From: Membranipora membranacea | Lineage: Eukaryota; Bryozoa; Gymnolaemata; Cheilostomatida; Membraniporidae | Assembly: GCA_914767715.1 (NCBI GenBank) | Contig: OU612072.1 | Location: forward strand, 16,740,001 to 16,804,000 | DNA length: 64,000 bases | Direction of reading: 5' to 3' | Shown here: piece after piece, positions 36,568 through 48,334 of the stretch | How positions within the stretch are numbered: position 1 is the first letter of the stretch | Layout of the letters: the number at the start of each line of letters is the position of its first letter | The notes under the pieces: generated by a model | What the model saw: the letters and a program-made list of their open reading frames with translations, nothing else | Databases searched by the model: none | What the model was told of the DNA's origin: nothing | Translations under genes and position numbers: made by a program

Positions 36568-36941
36568 AGCTGCGTTTACATTAGGCCGTCTTTTGGCCCA
36601 GTCTTGAGTCTGACCGACAAATTACTAAGACGGAGGCTGAGACTGTGTAGTGTGAATAACAAAAACGGTTGACTGACCTTGTCTGACCGGCTTTTAAGAC
36701 GGTGTCTGGCAATTCGAGCAGTGCTCGTTTTGCCAGTCTTAACACAAATTCCTAATTTAGCAATCACAATACTGCCCTTTGTTCTATCACTCACATTTAT
36801 TTTCTCTGAGACTGACATTGGCTAAGCCGGTGCTATGTAAACACATGCCAGTCTCAGACTCTGACTCAGACTTGGGGTTAAAGAATGCTCAGTCTTGAGT
36901 TAGTGGCCAGCTGACGGAGACGGCCTAATGTAAATGCAGCT
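36568..36941. mobile_element. Harbinger-like MITE with TTA target duplication
   Basis: The ends are AGCTGCGTTTACATTAGGCC and GGCCTAATGTAAATGCAGCT, with TTA on both sides. The paralogous sequence near 62302 reads TTCTTATAATATG with a single TTA and no element. It is 374 bp with no coding capacity; subterminal GTCTGA/TCAGAC-rich repeats are present. Confidence 0.85.
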
Positions 36942-37199
36942 TTATAATATGACTGAAATGTTTGCAATCACTGTGATTGATATTATAGAGCCGTCATTAC
37001 AAATAAGATGTTTGAATCTTCAACATGCAGCTAATTTAATTTCTGTATACTTCTATACAATGTTCAGGTGCAGGCTCTGTGATCTTGCAGCCTTATGAAC
37101 TCTCAGCTCAGCGAGCCTTTGTTTCAGGTCAACAAGCCCTAAACATATCAAAAAAGTATTCCTGTACAGCATAATGCCTTTGATAATAATGGTTACGTT

Positions 37200-37291
37200 C
37201 TACAACGGATCATGATCGCCCTTATTGTATTTAATCTGCATGACTCCGGGTTTGTGATAATGATAGAGTATTCTCTCTTCTATTTTATTGA
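37200..37291 (-). pseudogene. MRPL4: Partial extra copy of the last MRPL4 exon
   Basis: The final 30 codons of MRPL4 (VNKIEERILYHYHKPG to the stop) are present. Upstream the sequence switches abruptly at about 37291 into the segment found 5' of another copy (20370-20590). It looks like the junction of an unequal exchange, leaving one truncated and one full last exon 220 bp apart. Confidence 0.8.
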
Positions 37292-38332
37292 CGTGCATGT
37301 ATCTATACCTATACCAGCAACTTTGTTTTATTGAGACAAAAGGCTGCAGCAGAATATTTCGAACACGACAATGCCAACATGTAAAGAATTTGAAACATGT
37401 GTTCAAGTACCCTGAAACGTATGATCAGCAAGTTTCAATTTCAGGTCAACCAGCTCAAAACATTAAAGCAAGTATTCCTGTACAATGAGTGCCTCTGATA
37501 ATAATGGTTACGTTCTACAACGGATCATGATCGCCCTTCTTGTATTTGATCTGCATGACTCCGGGTTTGTGATAATGATAGAGTATTCTCTCTTCTATTT
37601 TATTGACAGCTGGTAAAGTCAGCACAACTGCTTCGTGTTTCACCATACTGTGTACATTTAAACCTGTAAACGGTAGAAAATAAACCCTTAGAAAAAAGCA
37701 AGCTGATCTGCGGGAGCAAGTAATCAAAATATGTTACTTATTTTTGCAGAACATTTTCATTTTATATCTATTTATGGTTTCATTTACAGAAAATGGACAG
37801 AGCTTAACTTACCAAAGCTGCGCTTGGCGCCAAAAGGGCAAAAATTAGCATGAAAATAAAAGTGTTATAGTGTTAAAATAAATATCACTACTGGCAAAGC
37901 TAAGGAAAAAATTGCCCATGTAATTTGGGAGCATTTGAGAAACATACCGACAAGAATTTGCACCGCAATGCCCTCCCATTTATCGTGTACATTCACCCTT
38001 AACCTATAGCTATCCACAAACGGATGCTGCGCTCGGAAAGTCAAGATGTTTGTAGAATAGCTCAAGATGAATTTGCTAAGCTATCACTACCATGAAAATT
38101 ATTATCGCAGCAGCAAATACTTTCATTAGCCTGAAATAGTGTTATGCTATGACAAATCATGTGACCTGCATGGAGCCATCACAACAAGCACATAAGCAAA
38201 ATCAGGAGCAGCACTTGTCATCTGGCTTCTTCTCAGCAAATTATTGGCATCCAATATTGAAACTTTATGACATGTAATGGGAGACATTGATGGATAGAAT
38301 GTGTAAGTAAGAATGTGATTGACCAATTAGCT

Positions 38333-38425
38333 CAGAAGTTATGAAGCCCAGAAGTAATGATGCCCAGAAGTTATGAAGCCCAGAAGTTATGAAGCCAAGA
38401 AATTATGAAGCCCAGGAGTTATGAG
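38333..38425. repeat. Minisatellite, ~17-bp unit, five copies
   Basis: AGTTATGAAGCCCAGA and close variants (one with AATGATGCCC) repeat about five times head to tail in the intron between the last two MRPL4 copy-2 exons. The TRIM-1 block has only a single unexpanded equivalent at about 21415. Confidence 0.85.
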
Positions 38426-38786
38426 TGAAAAATCACAATGAGAATTATGTTGGTACTACTGATAGTCTTGAGGGGAGGGGGGGGGGGGGGTTACTCACCT
38501 AACACAGACATAGCATTATATTCTTGTACTTCAGTGGTACTTTTGTAAGGGATAATGAAGTGGAGCTCTTACTTATTTATATTTTTTTAATTCAACAATC
38601 AAATCTCCCAGCCGGCAAGGTTTAGCCAGCAACCTTCTGCAGAGGTTGCCAATGGGCAGCTTAATTGTTAGCCAATATCCTCTGACATCACCTGTCTTTG
38701 ATAGGTATGCCAGAGGGAGCCAGATATCCCCATTTCCCAGCAACAGATATAATTGGTTGTAGATGCTTCTGCTTTTATACTCTATT

Positions 38787-38860
38787 TGCTTGCCATTGGC
38801 GGTTGCAGAAATAACTTTTCTGGCCAGAAAAGTTATTTCTGCAACCGCCAATGGCAAGCA
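38787..38860. repeat. 74-bp perfect palindrome
   Basis: Two 37-bp arms meet at 38823/38824 with no spacer: the left begins TGCTTGCCATTGGCGGTTGC and the right ends GCAACCGCCAATGGCAAGCA. There is no mismatch. The overlapping minus-strand frame at 38573-38893 is judged an artefact. Confidence 0.95.
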
Positions 38861-39215
38861 TAGCCAACACTCAAATATCAATGTATTTACCATCTTTTAG
38901 TATGGCTCCAGCATGAGAACAGTTTACTCCTCATTGTTTTCGGCAGGGCTCTCAACCACTCAGGTTTAGCCCGAGTTACTCAGATTTTTGGGTTCAACTC
39001 AGGCTACTCAGGGGATTTAAGAATGTAAGCTAAAAACTCAGATTTTGCTCGTTGGCAGAGATGAATAATATATAAACAATGCTAAATATTGCCTTACAAT
39101 AATTTATGCCATTTATTATTAATGAATGATCCAGTATTAGATTCTAGTTGTGATAAGCTATGTAAATAATACTGCACTGCCTATACTAATAATGCCTCTC
39201 ACTGCACTCACTGTA

Positions 39216-39865
39216 CCGTAAGGTCGTGTATTGTAACCACCTGGCTTGTTGGTGAACAGGCCTGGATTAATTTAGGAAACAAAACACAGATTTGAGCCAT
39301 ATCACACCAGCAAGCCCACTGTCATTTAACCACAATATCTAGCCGCCCAGGCAATATAATGATCAAGAAATGTGCACACTATGTGTTACATGCTAATGCC
39401 CTCCCACCACACTGCACAGACCTGACCACAGCCCACAGCTGTCCTACTTACTTCTTCAAAACAAAACATTATGATACATTTCTGTCTGCCATAATAATAA
39501 TCATTGCATCGACTACTAGTTGGAGAAGAAGAATGCTGATTGGTTGACTATTGGTCAGATCGTTTCTAATTGGATGATAATTTTATGTAGTTGTAATGAG
39601 GCAAACAACTGCAAGGTTATTACAAGGTCAATACATTGAGCTCTCCAATTTTATATGTCTCTTCTGAGGTCGGATATTGTTAATAAAAATAAGAGATATA
39701 TAGTCGATGCTAGCATGTTACAACTGAGTTTTTATGTATGTTCACTCATTAGCCGCCTGCCTATAGAATTTGGAAACAATGCCCTTATTATTACCGCGGT
39801 ATACTTGACTAAGTTTTAACCACTCATGGACATTAACCATGCGGCTACAATACGCGACCTTACGG
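39216..39865. mobile_element. Tc1/mariner-like MITE in TA site
   Basis: The ends are CCGTAAGGTCGTGTATTGTA and TACAATACGCGACCTTACGG (one mismatch), flanked by TA at 39214 and 39866. It sits inside one of two neighbouring direct repeats. The second copy (about 40068-40170) has the uninterrupted sequence CACTCACTGTAATAATACT, which confirms the empty site. It is 650 bp, noncoding. Confidence 0.9.
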
Positions 39866-39867
39866 TA

Positions 39868-40470
39868 ATAATGCTCTCACTGCACTGCCTATTCAAGTCA
39901 TTTCTAAATCAATGATCAAACAATGATCCCAGAGATCCCAAGAGATTATTATGGCTAAATAGAAATAAATGAATTTGCAGGTGAACCGGATAAATCAAGG
40001 CAATGATTTCAATAGCATCACATTACATTAATTATGCCTTTCTACCCTGGCGCCTCGATTCGATTATTGCACTGCCTATACTAATAATGCCTCTCACTGC
40101 ACTCACTGTAATAATACTATCACTGCGCTGCCTATTCAAGTCATTTCTAAATCAATGATCAAACAATGATTTCTAAGCATTATAGAATATCAACAGTTTA
40201 CACCCCAACTGAGATGAATAATAAAGATAACATCAAACTTTTGCATGAGAATAATGTGTGGTATTTGTTGTGGGTATTATTGATTTCATTTGTGATAAGC
40301 TATGCTCTTATTGAACTGCCAATCCCAGAGATTTGCGAAAGAGATTATCATGGCTAAAATAGAAATTGGAATTTTAGACATGTTAAAAAAGTGATTTTGC
40401 AGGTGAACCGGATACATCCAGGCAACGATTTCAATAGCATCACATCACATTAATTATGCCTTTCTACCCT
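39868..40470. repeat. Direct repeats around the mariner-like MITE
   Basis: A segment running from GCACTGCCTATACTAATAAT through ATTCAAGTCATTTCTAAATC to TTAATTATGCCTTTCTACCC occurs twice: at 39170-39215 plus 39868-40050, and at 40068-40470. The second copy has extra sequence in its middle. Confidence 0.75.
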
Positions 40471-40716
40471 TTAAATCAATATTTTTACAAACATCATATT
40501 TTAACATCATGGGGATTCATTTTCACCTGTGGAGACGGCCTTGGTTAGTCCATATGAATTGGTTCATCGGGATTTTATGTTTACAAGAAATGCTCTAGGT
40601 TTGTATTGATTTACTTGCTATCACAAACATGAAATGTTGCGAGAAAAGGATGCATATACTTTGTCAATAAAGGAACTTGCTACTAGAGTATGGAACTTGC
40701 ATTTGAGGGCATCGCT

Positions 40717-41007
40717 CTAGAAAATTGTGTATGATGTGATCAAGGAGTTGTCTTTAACAATTAAATTAAAAACTTTCCTTAGTAATTTCTTGTCTATGGT
40801 ACATATATGCTCGTGTGCAAAACAGGCAGACAATAAATACATAAAGAGGGAATTTACACAACTTTCGAACATCATGAAAGCTAATGGCTTTGAACTTAGA
40901 TGCAACATTTTTTTAACAACATACATTCTTTGACTTGCTTTGCCAGCTATTCTTTGCACATAATCTTCAAATCTTAGGTGTTTCACCCGACAATATTTCA
41001 GTGCCAT
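40717..41007 (-). pseudogene. LINE reverse transcriptase C-terminal fragment
   Basis: A 96-codon open frame with YVQRIAGKASQRMYVVKKM and a hydrophobic stretch (MMFESCVNSLFMYLLSACF) matches the thumb region that follows the catalytic domain in many LINE reverse transcriptases. No catalytic motif is present. It is carried inside the hAT-like element. Confidence 0.55.
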
Positions 41008-42844
41008 CTCAGACGTACCCTCAGCTGTTTATGCTCAGGGCGTTTTACACCTTTAAAATACCACTATGCGACATCTATTATCAAAACCCAGGTTTCGAAT
41101 CCTCCCAGGCTGAGAGCCCTGCTTATCCAGGGAATAAAAGAAATTGAAGTGGAGCTCAGCTCCACTTCAAGTAGGGTGTTTATAACCAAGTGGAGCTGAG
41201 CTCCACTTACTCACTGTACAAAAGTACCACTGTGGTACTTTGCTGAGAGAGTTGGCTGTATTCTGAGGCATTTCATCAGCATCATCCACAAAGAGGACAG
41301 ATAATCGCCAATCTCGCTATTTCACTAAATCTCTCATATACGGGTCTTCTGTGGGTATATCCAGCAAGTTCACCACAAAGAGGGAGTTCTACAACCAACA
41401 ATGTACCTGTATTAACCATTATAACTTAAATGATGATAGAGACATAAAAGGGGCAGAAACTGGTTAAATTGATAAGAATGATCTAACAAATAAACAGACA
41501 TGCACTTTACGTCCCTCTGCTATCTTCTTGGCCTTTTGCGGTAAATATATTATATATACAATGTTCTTCATCCTTTTTGCTAAGTTAGTCGGCAATTTAG
41601 CTCAGATACTGCAGTTTATATTATTATATCATTATTATATAACATAATATGTATGTATGTATATATATATATAGCCGTGGTGGCAGGTTACAAAAAATTA
41701 TAACACTCACCTGAGCAAACTTCATAGATAGAGTAGTGGTGACTGGTGAGACCGAGCACCCTAACTCCAAACGCCAGATTGTAAAAATAACTCAGCCGTT
41801 CTCTTGGTCCCTTAGCGGCACCACCTAACATATAATAGTGATATCCATGAAGACAAGTCGTGCTTTAAAATTAAAGGATGATTTCACGAAAATGCCTCTG
41901 ATGAAATTATATACTGAAACTTGTTTGACAATTTGCAAGCAATAAATTATATTTATATGTAGTAACTGCGGTGTTAAATCATGGTTAGTTTACAAAAGCA
42001 ATAACATGTAACACCCTGGGATCACTTATCCGTCGTTTGAATCAACCTTCCTCTTCACATTAAACCTAGTATGTCTTGACAAGAGTCTTTGTTCAAAAAA
42101 CTGTAAAGTTAAAACTAACAGTAATACATTACCTCCTTTCCACAGAGGAGATCTTATACCGCCATGTCGAGCTCTGCCAGTTCCTTTTTGAGGCCAAGGC
42201 TTTCTTCCTCCTCCCGACATTTCTGCACGCGTCTCAACTCGAGTGTAGTTCTACATCGGACACAAAAAATCAAATTCTTATTACATGAATCCTGTTGTCA
42301 ATGAGAGAAAATCACTTTATTTGTTTTTCATAAACTGGAACTGGAATGTGAACATAGATGTCAGCAGTAAAATAGCTAGTCACCAAATATCATGTCGCAG
42401 CAGGGAACATTAGAGTTCATCTGCTTCCTATCATATATTAGCAAGCCCAACCAAACCAACATGACTCAATGGATAGGAATATTATTCCATTTGTTTGATG
42501 TGACACAGAAAATGATTATAGATTTAAATTGTTCATTTTCATGTACCAATCCAATCTTATCGCCTGTTGATACATTTATTGTTATAATAAACCTAACCAA
42601 ACAAAACCGTAGATTGATTCTGTCATGCTGCAGGTTGAAATCTTGCCCCTTGGTTTGTCACAGGTGAGCTTTTTCTTCTTTCCCATAGTTGGCTATACTC
42701 CAGTTTCAGTTCTATAAAAAACTTTTAAAAATAGCACATTGTGTATCGTCTAGCTCAATCAGTATAAGTATTCAAATCTGTCAAATCCATCATCTGGGAG
42801 AATTCGAGAATTTGACTGCCTGATTAACTTGAGACAAGAGATTC

Positions 42845-44790
42845 ATATATATATATATATCTTTATTTGACTCTATAGGAGGCCTTTTAAAAACAAAAGC
42901 AATAGAAGTTCCAGTATATTTTATATGTATTATATAAACTTCAATGTTTTTGATAGCCTAGACGGCCAAATTTTTGAGGACTCCTAAAAAAAAAGTCCAA
43001 AACAGCTTTCAATAATAACAATATTTGGAGTTATCAGTGTAAGTCTAAGTTACAATATATATTACAGCTGCCAATTCATATTCTCACATACTATGCCTAC
43101 CCTACAATTCTAGATATTAATTGTGGGAAGTCATTTTCTTATGTGTGTTTATTGCTTACTATAAAAACTAGAATGTGTAAAACGGTATCAAAGGTATATA
43201 AAAAGTTAAAAAAGCAATGGGACAGTCAGATAGCACAAACCTAGAACAGAGACTGCCCGACTAGAACTCTCGACGCCACACTCGCCTGCTGGAACGACAG
43301 AGCGAAACATTTGCAACCTGAACCCAATTAAACCCCCTCCCACAGGCGCGCCGCCAGGCCACCCAAGGAACCAGACTGAGTACATGTCTCCACTCCCATA
43401 AGGTACCTGTTGTACAGGTTGACACCATGGCACAACAGGGACCTCTCACCTCGCTTGTTTTTAGCCTTTTTTCTTCGTAAAATATTTAATCTTGTGTTAT
43501 AATCATGTTCTGATTTAAGAGAGTTGATGAACTCATTCGAAAATGTTCTTAAAAATAGTTTTAAAGAGCAGTATTGGAATAGCATATTCAAAGGCATTAT
43601 ATTTCAAAGGGTTGAAACATGATCTCTGGTTTTTGTCTTTAAAATCACTCTTACACAAGCGTTTTGGAGGACTTTTACTTGTTTAAGGTCATTTTCAGCA
43701 GCATGGCCCCAGAACTCTATTCACTAGAGCAGGTGCGGGTAAAAAAATGTGTAATATAGTTCAATCATTGTATTTTCGTCAAAATATAGCCTTACTACAC
43801 GCATCATTATTACAACCGAATTTAATTTTTTGCACAATTCATTTATGTGCGACTTAAAAGTAATATGTGAATCAAGGATAATACCTAAAAATTTAGTTTC
43901 ATTTTTCAGTTCAAGGGTGTTGGTATTCAGTTTGATAACATGGTCATTGGCACTGATAGCTTTTCTTGGGGATTTAAAAATTACCTGAAAAGTTTCGGAA
44001 TAGTTAAGTACTAGTTTATTAGCTAAGCACCAATTTTCAACTTTGTTTTAATTCTTGACTTAAAATGGCATGGTCTGTACAAAACATATTAGTGTCGTCT
44101 GCATACAGTATGTAATTTAATGCAGGCGCTGCATTCAATAGGTCGTTTGTGTAAATCAAAAATAAAAGCGGCCCAAGGTTTGAACCTTGGGGTACCCCTA
44201 TGTTGATGTCACGGTACTGAGATACAGCATTATTTACAATAATCAATGATCTGCCACATGGTTACTAAGAATTTTTTCAACAATTTTAGAAATAGTGCTT
44301 AAGATTGATATCAGTCGATAGTTATTAGTACTTTGTTTGTCCCTTTTTTAAAAATGGGTGTCACTTGTGCAATTTTTAAGCGGTCTGGAAACACAGAATT
44401 TTCAATGACCAAATTTACAAGATATGCCAATATTGGGAGGATAATCAGCTTGTTTTCTTTGATCGCTCGTGACGAGATTTTGTCAGGACCAGTGGCTTTT
44501 TATAGCTTGGAGATTATCTACAACGGGCAGGATATCAGTGTTATCAACAATATAAAAACTGAATTCGGGTCTAGAATCCCACTCAATTTGAGGGGCAAAA
44601 TAGTCAGCAAAGTTAGCGTCTGTGGGGGGCAATTTGTCGGCAAGATTCGCACCTACGCTTGTGAAGAATGTATTAAAACTTTCAGCAACCTCTTGAGAGT
44701 TTTTACTGAGTGATTGGTCGTTAGTTTTGAGGGTAATTGTGCTGTCTTTGCTTTTTTCCGAACCATTGATCATCATTTTTATGAATTTCC
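42845..44790 (-). mobile_element. LINE copy 2, with internal deletion
   Basis: Paralogue of the LINE at 23131-25480 at the same place in the block. The reverse transcriptase motifs GVPQGSNLGPLLFLIYTNDL and YADDTNMF are kept (44246-44037). About 250 bp that encode the region before them in copy 1 (about 24527-24785) are missing at 44242. The linker segment at 44776-44483 is better preserved than in copy 1. The 3' end again shows AATAAAG and an AT tail. Confidence 0.8.
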
Positions 44791-45110
44791 AGCGTATTTA
44801 TTGAAAGCTTTTTCCTCGTCGGCCTGTTAAGCAAATATATAGTTTCTGATGTTGAACATGTTGTTGTAACAATAGAATATGAAAATAAAATGCAAATATT
44901 GAGCATTAACTATAGGCCATCGCGCATTTCTGTAATCATTACTATTTTTGCTTATTATTTTTCTAAATGTAAAACAGTTTTTGAGTATAACGCAACTGTC
45001 TGTTTTTTGGAAGTATATCTTTTCTGACCTCCCAGTCAATGTAAAACAATACTTTCCCTTTTTATCTCTGTAAGTGAATATATTAATTATCATGTATGGT
45101 ATATATATAT
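44791..45110. repeat. Repeat also present near 48800-49030
   Basis: The segment with TTTCTGATGTTGAACATGTT, GCTTATTATTTTTCTAAATG and ACGCAACTGTCTG recurs, diverged, at about 48805-49025. It has no coding content and ends in an AT dinucleotide tract at 45102-45123. Confidence 0.7.
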
Positions 45111-46534
45111 ATATATATATATATAGCTATGTATATTGTCATGACAGCTGGTCCCCTGCAATGCTCTTAGAGCGAGTTTCCAATGGATGACTCTCAGTCC
45201 TTTTTTCTTTGGTCCTATACCTTGGCAAGGACTTCAATGTACGCTTTGGCCTGATTAGTTTTGTATGTTTTGTATTAGTTTTTGTTTTTTATTCGGTGTC
45301 CCTCTGTTAGAATCTCATACATAATTACTGTATTATCATATCTTGGAAGAACAAGTGTTATATCTCACAGACAGAGATCAAGATTGGAAGCTCTCTTTCT
45401 CTTAATTGTATCAGTATATTTTGTGAGCAGCTTTCCTAAAATGGAAGAAACCGTATCTCAAAGAAAGATGACGGGTTTGTCACTTGCGGTTGCTACCATC
45501 CTAAACAGATGGGTTTGTCACATGTGTTATATGTAGCTGAACCAGTCAGCTTCTGTTATGATCTGAAATATGGCTCATGAATATTATTGATTATTTGTCT
45601 GGTAACCTTTCCTAGCATAGCTCTCTCACAAACCGAAACTATAAATTTAAAACTAGTCAATTAAATTCGGGAAGGCATTTTTAATACCACAGTTGGAGTA
45701 GACAGACAAACAGCAACTTTTTTAGGTACCATCACAACCATGACATAAATCAAGATGGACAGGCAATAAACCACTGTATATTCATATATTAAGGAGACAA
45801 GTTATCCTCTCTCTTTATCTGAGCAGATAACTCCAAAGTAAGAACCATATTCCGGATATCATGTTCAGCAACAATATCTGATTGTCAACATTCTTAGCTA
45901 GCATATGGCTGATTGATTATACTAGAGAATTGTCTGTGCTGTATATTGAGACAACTCAGCTATTAGCAGCACCATATAAGTCACATATCTACAAAAATCT
46001 GTATATCGATGAGCTTTCACTTTCATTCAGGAGCATGTGCTGCCACTATGTCTGAGTGCAACAAGCGAAGAGGATCCAACTGTCTGGAAGCAAAACTACT
46101 TTTTTATTAATTTATCATTGGATGTGATAAACCAATTTCAAAAGGGCTTAGCGGGTTATTGTTCTATCCAAGCAACAGGGATATAACATAGGGCAACAGA
46201 TTTAGCTAGGACCCTTTTCGAACATAATATGATGTATCATTTGAATTCATTTGTTAATTTATATATTGTACAAATGTATGTCTATATTGAGGCCAACCGA
46301 TTAGAAAAGATAAACATTTTTGTGATTTGTTTTTTCAATGTAAGAGAAGAAAATGTATCATTATTGCAAGAAAAAACAGAGGATTAGCAGTAAAATCAAC
46401 GAGTAAGCATTACATCTCCACTTTAATTCGTTATGTATCACTTTATAAAACCTTTTATCAATTATATAAATCATAACAAGGCAAAACTTCAATAGCCATT
46501 CTTAACAAAGATAGGCCCAAAGCGTCTTACGATT

Positions 46535-46674
46535 TCATTCAGTGAGAATCTCATACATGAGCACAGATTTCTTAGTGAATCTAGGAACTACAAGCGTTGT
46601 ACCTTGCAAACACAAATCAGGAATGTATGATTTAGCCCTTTTTGCTGGATCAGTCAGTACTCTGTTCAACGTTC
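46535..46674 (-). pseudogene. Orphan last exon of a fourth TRIM-like gene
   Basis: This exon has the same 140-base length, AG acceptor, phase and TGA stop as exon 8 of the three full TRIM genes, and it is open (LNRVLTDPAKRAKSYIPDLC, KKSVLMYEILTE). Similarity to the TRIM 3' flank runs from about 46080 to 46880 and then stops before the propeller exon would begin. No other TRIM exon is found nearby. It is a relic of a lost or deleted fourth copy, closest to TRIM-2 in this exon. Confidence 0.8.
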
Positions 46675-47122
46675 CTGAAAGTGAGAATTATACCTGGTAT
46701 GGCATGTTACTAACTAAAATATTAGTAGCATTAAAACGACAAAAGATCCTGAAATAAATCTCTTAGGCTTGATATTGAAGAGGGAAGAACCTGTACATAT
46801 TTATGGTTAACATTCTCATCGGTCACCGGTATCATTACAACAGCATGTATGAACCAAAATTGAATTTTTGTGCCGTGTATATTATCCACAAAACTGAAGT
46901 TTTGTGTTTATGATAAACGCATGTGTATAGAAAAACCCATAACCAGTGCCTCATATCACTTTTTCAAAAAAGTGTTTTGGAAAAAAATAGAAGAAACTGC
47001 TGAATGACAGTCCTGTGTTTTACCACCTATGTTTAGTATAACCAGTGTTGAGGGTGTGCTATTTATATTTTTTCTTACCTCAATGATTAACAAAATAGCT
47101 GGGGGTTCCCCTATAGGAGGGG

Positions 47123-47137
47123 GGCGACTAATACGCC
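47123..47137. other. Recurrent hairpin motif, site 2
   Basis: GGCG-ACTAATA-CGCC keeps the loop of site 1 with different stem bases that still pair. A second possible stem, CCCCTATAGGAGGGG, lies directly on its left (47109-47123). Confidence 0.5.
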
Positions 47138-47589
47138 ATTTCCTGGTTAACCCCCAATAAGTTAGAAATAAACATTTAAGTAAGTACAATAAGTTGCTGG
47201 AGAACAGCATGGGCAGGGCAAGAACTTTATGGGAGGAAATTCGGCCTCAATACTTTAGAAAAAGCGGAAAATCTTGCACCAACCACACATGCACCCAAGT
47301 CACATTTCACAGTCTGAGAAATATAGTAACATAAGGTAGTATTTTAGGGCGGGAGGGTGGGAATTGTAAAAAAATGACTTGTCACTTCAGTTGTCTAGAA
47401 TGAATGGATCAATGATGGAAATTTTACCAGTTATAACACAGTACTGCGTTATTAAATAACTGAGCCTTGTCACATTGCTCAAGAAAAAATGAGTTCTTTA
47501 GGTGTAAAAAACTCTGTATTTATATGTCTGACATGTGCCATGAAAGCTTGAAATAAAAAAGAAATTAGAAATCAGCTTACTTTACCCAT

Positions 47590-47760
47590 ATAAGTTGAAT
47601 TTAGATCAGCAAGCGTTGCCGAGTGCCTAGTGTGCTCGATCACAGTGTAAGTGGCCCGAGATTAAATCCCGGACCCATAAAGTAAAGGTTAGATTCCCAA
47701 ATGTTTTTATATATACCACAATTATAACGTGTTTGTTGTGCGAGAGGCCCGGGTTCGAAT
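47590..47760 (+). repeat. tRNA-like pieces (SINE-type)
   Basis: GTTGCCGAGTGCCTAGTGTG and CCGAGATTAAATCCCGG at 47593-47665 resemble A and B boxes. A second B-box-like CCCGGGTTCGAATCC lies at 47748-47762. None folds into a convincing cloverleaf. Confidence 0.4.
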
Positions 47761-48334
47761 CCTAAATCATTTTGCGCTGAGCTTTGCAAGCTTCAGTGGC
47801 TGAGAGTGCGCTACATTCTTTGGCTGTATTCACTGAAAATAATTGTGGGGGGGATGTCAACTCACTACAACATAAACTACTTATCAATCCACATTTTATG
47901 CGTATGAGGATGAAAAGGATGACAACTATTATAGCTAATACCTGGCTGGTCTCACCGCTTTAGAAACATTATCAGCAAAACAAAAAAAGAAATAATTGTT
48001 TATCATGATGTATTTCAGGTGTGGTCATTAGTTTGCCAAGAGAAGTTTTGCTGTGTTAGTCAAGTCTTAGACGGACCCATTCCTGATACCCTTGGCGAGA
48101 TTGAGAAAGTGGGAGAGCACTTGCAACACGATAACAGATCAATGATCCAAATCCCTTCACTCAATCAGTACAACTAAGTAGTTTTTCTTTAGTCCCCAGC
48201 AATGTATTCTAAATTTTTTGATGAAGTCTTTGGCAATGAGTTGTATGAGTCGACATTGTTACATCTGCCAAGAATAAAATGGTCGGCATCTGTGATTTTG
48301 GTGACCTGAGCCTCTTTTCTCATCGACTTCCAAA

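Larger units (their letters stand above)
38532..41233. mobile_element. 2.7-kb non-autonomous hAT-like element
   Basis: The termini are CAGTGGTACTTTTGTA and TACAAAAGTACCACTG, flanked by TTGTACTT and TGGTACTT (8 bp, one mismatch). AAGTGGAGCTC repeats lie just inside both ends, forming palindromes at the right end (about 41141-41215). It interrupts an MRPL4 exon that is continuous in copy 1. It carries no transposase. Its body is a composite of a perfect palindrome, a mariner-like MITE between two direct repeats, and a LINE fragment. Confidence 0.8.
37515..42250 (-). pseudogene. MRPL4: MRPL4 copy 2, disrupted by a transposon, a stop and a frameshift
   Basis: Exons: 42250-42133 (open, with [20 protein letters not shown] and RSPLWKGG, diagnostic of uL4m), 41824-41711, 41388 to about 41242 continuing at 38523-38499, and 37663-37515 (stop). 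The second exon needs a frame change to read on from LGL into VTTTLSMKFAQ. The third has AAA TAG where copy 1 reads AAA TCA (LVK then stop), and it is split by a 2.7-kb hAT-like element at 38532-41233. The last exon is intact. The gene is therefore dead, although its first exon is better preserved than that of copy 1. Human MRPL4 is about 311 aa; N-terminal exons are not seen here either. Confidence 0.8.

Noticed and set aside
38573-38893. 106-codon minus-strand frame
   Set aside because: It runs through the perfect palindrome and has no recognisable features.
44333-44713. 126-codon plus-strand frame
   Set aside because: It is the reverse complement of LINE copy 2 coding sequence.
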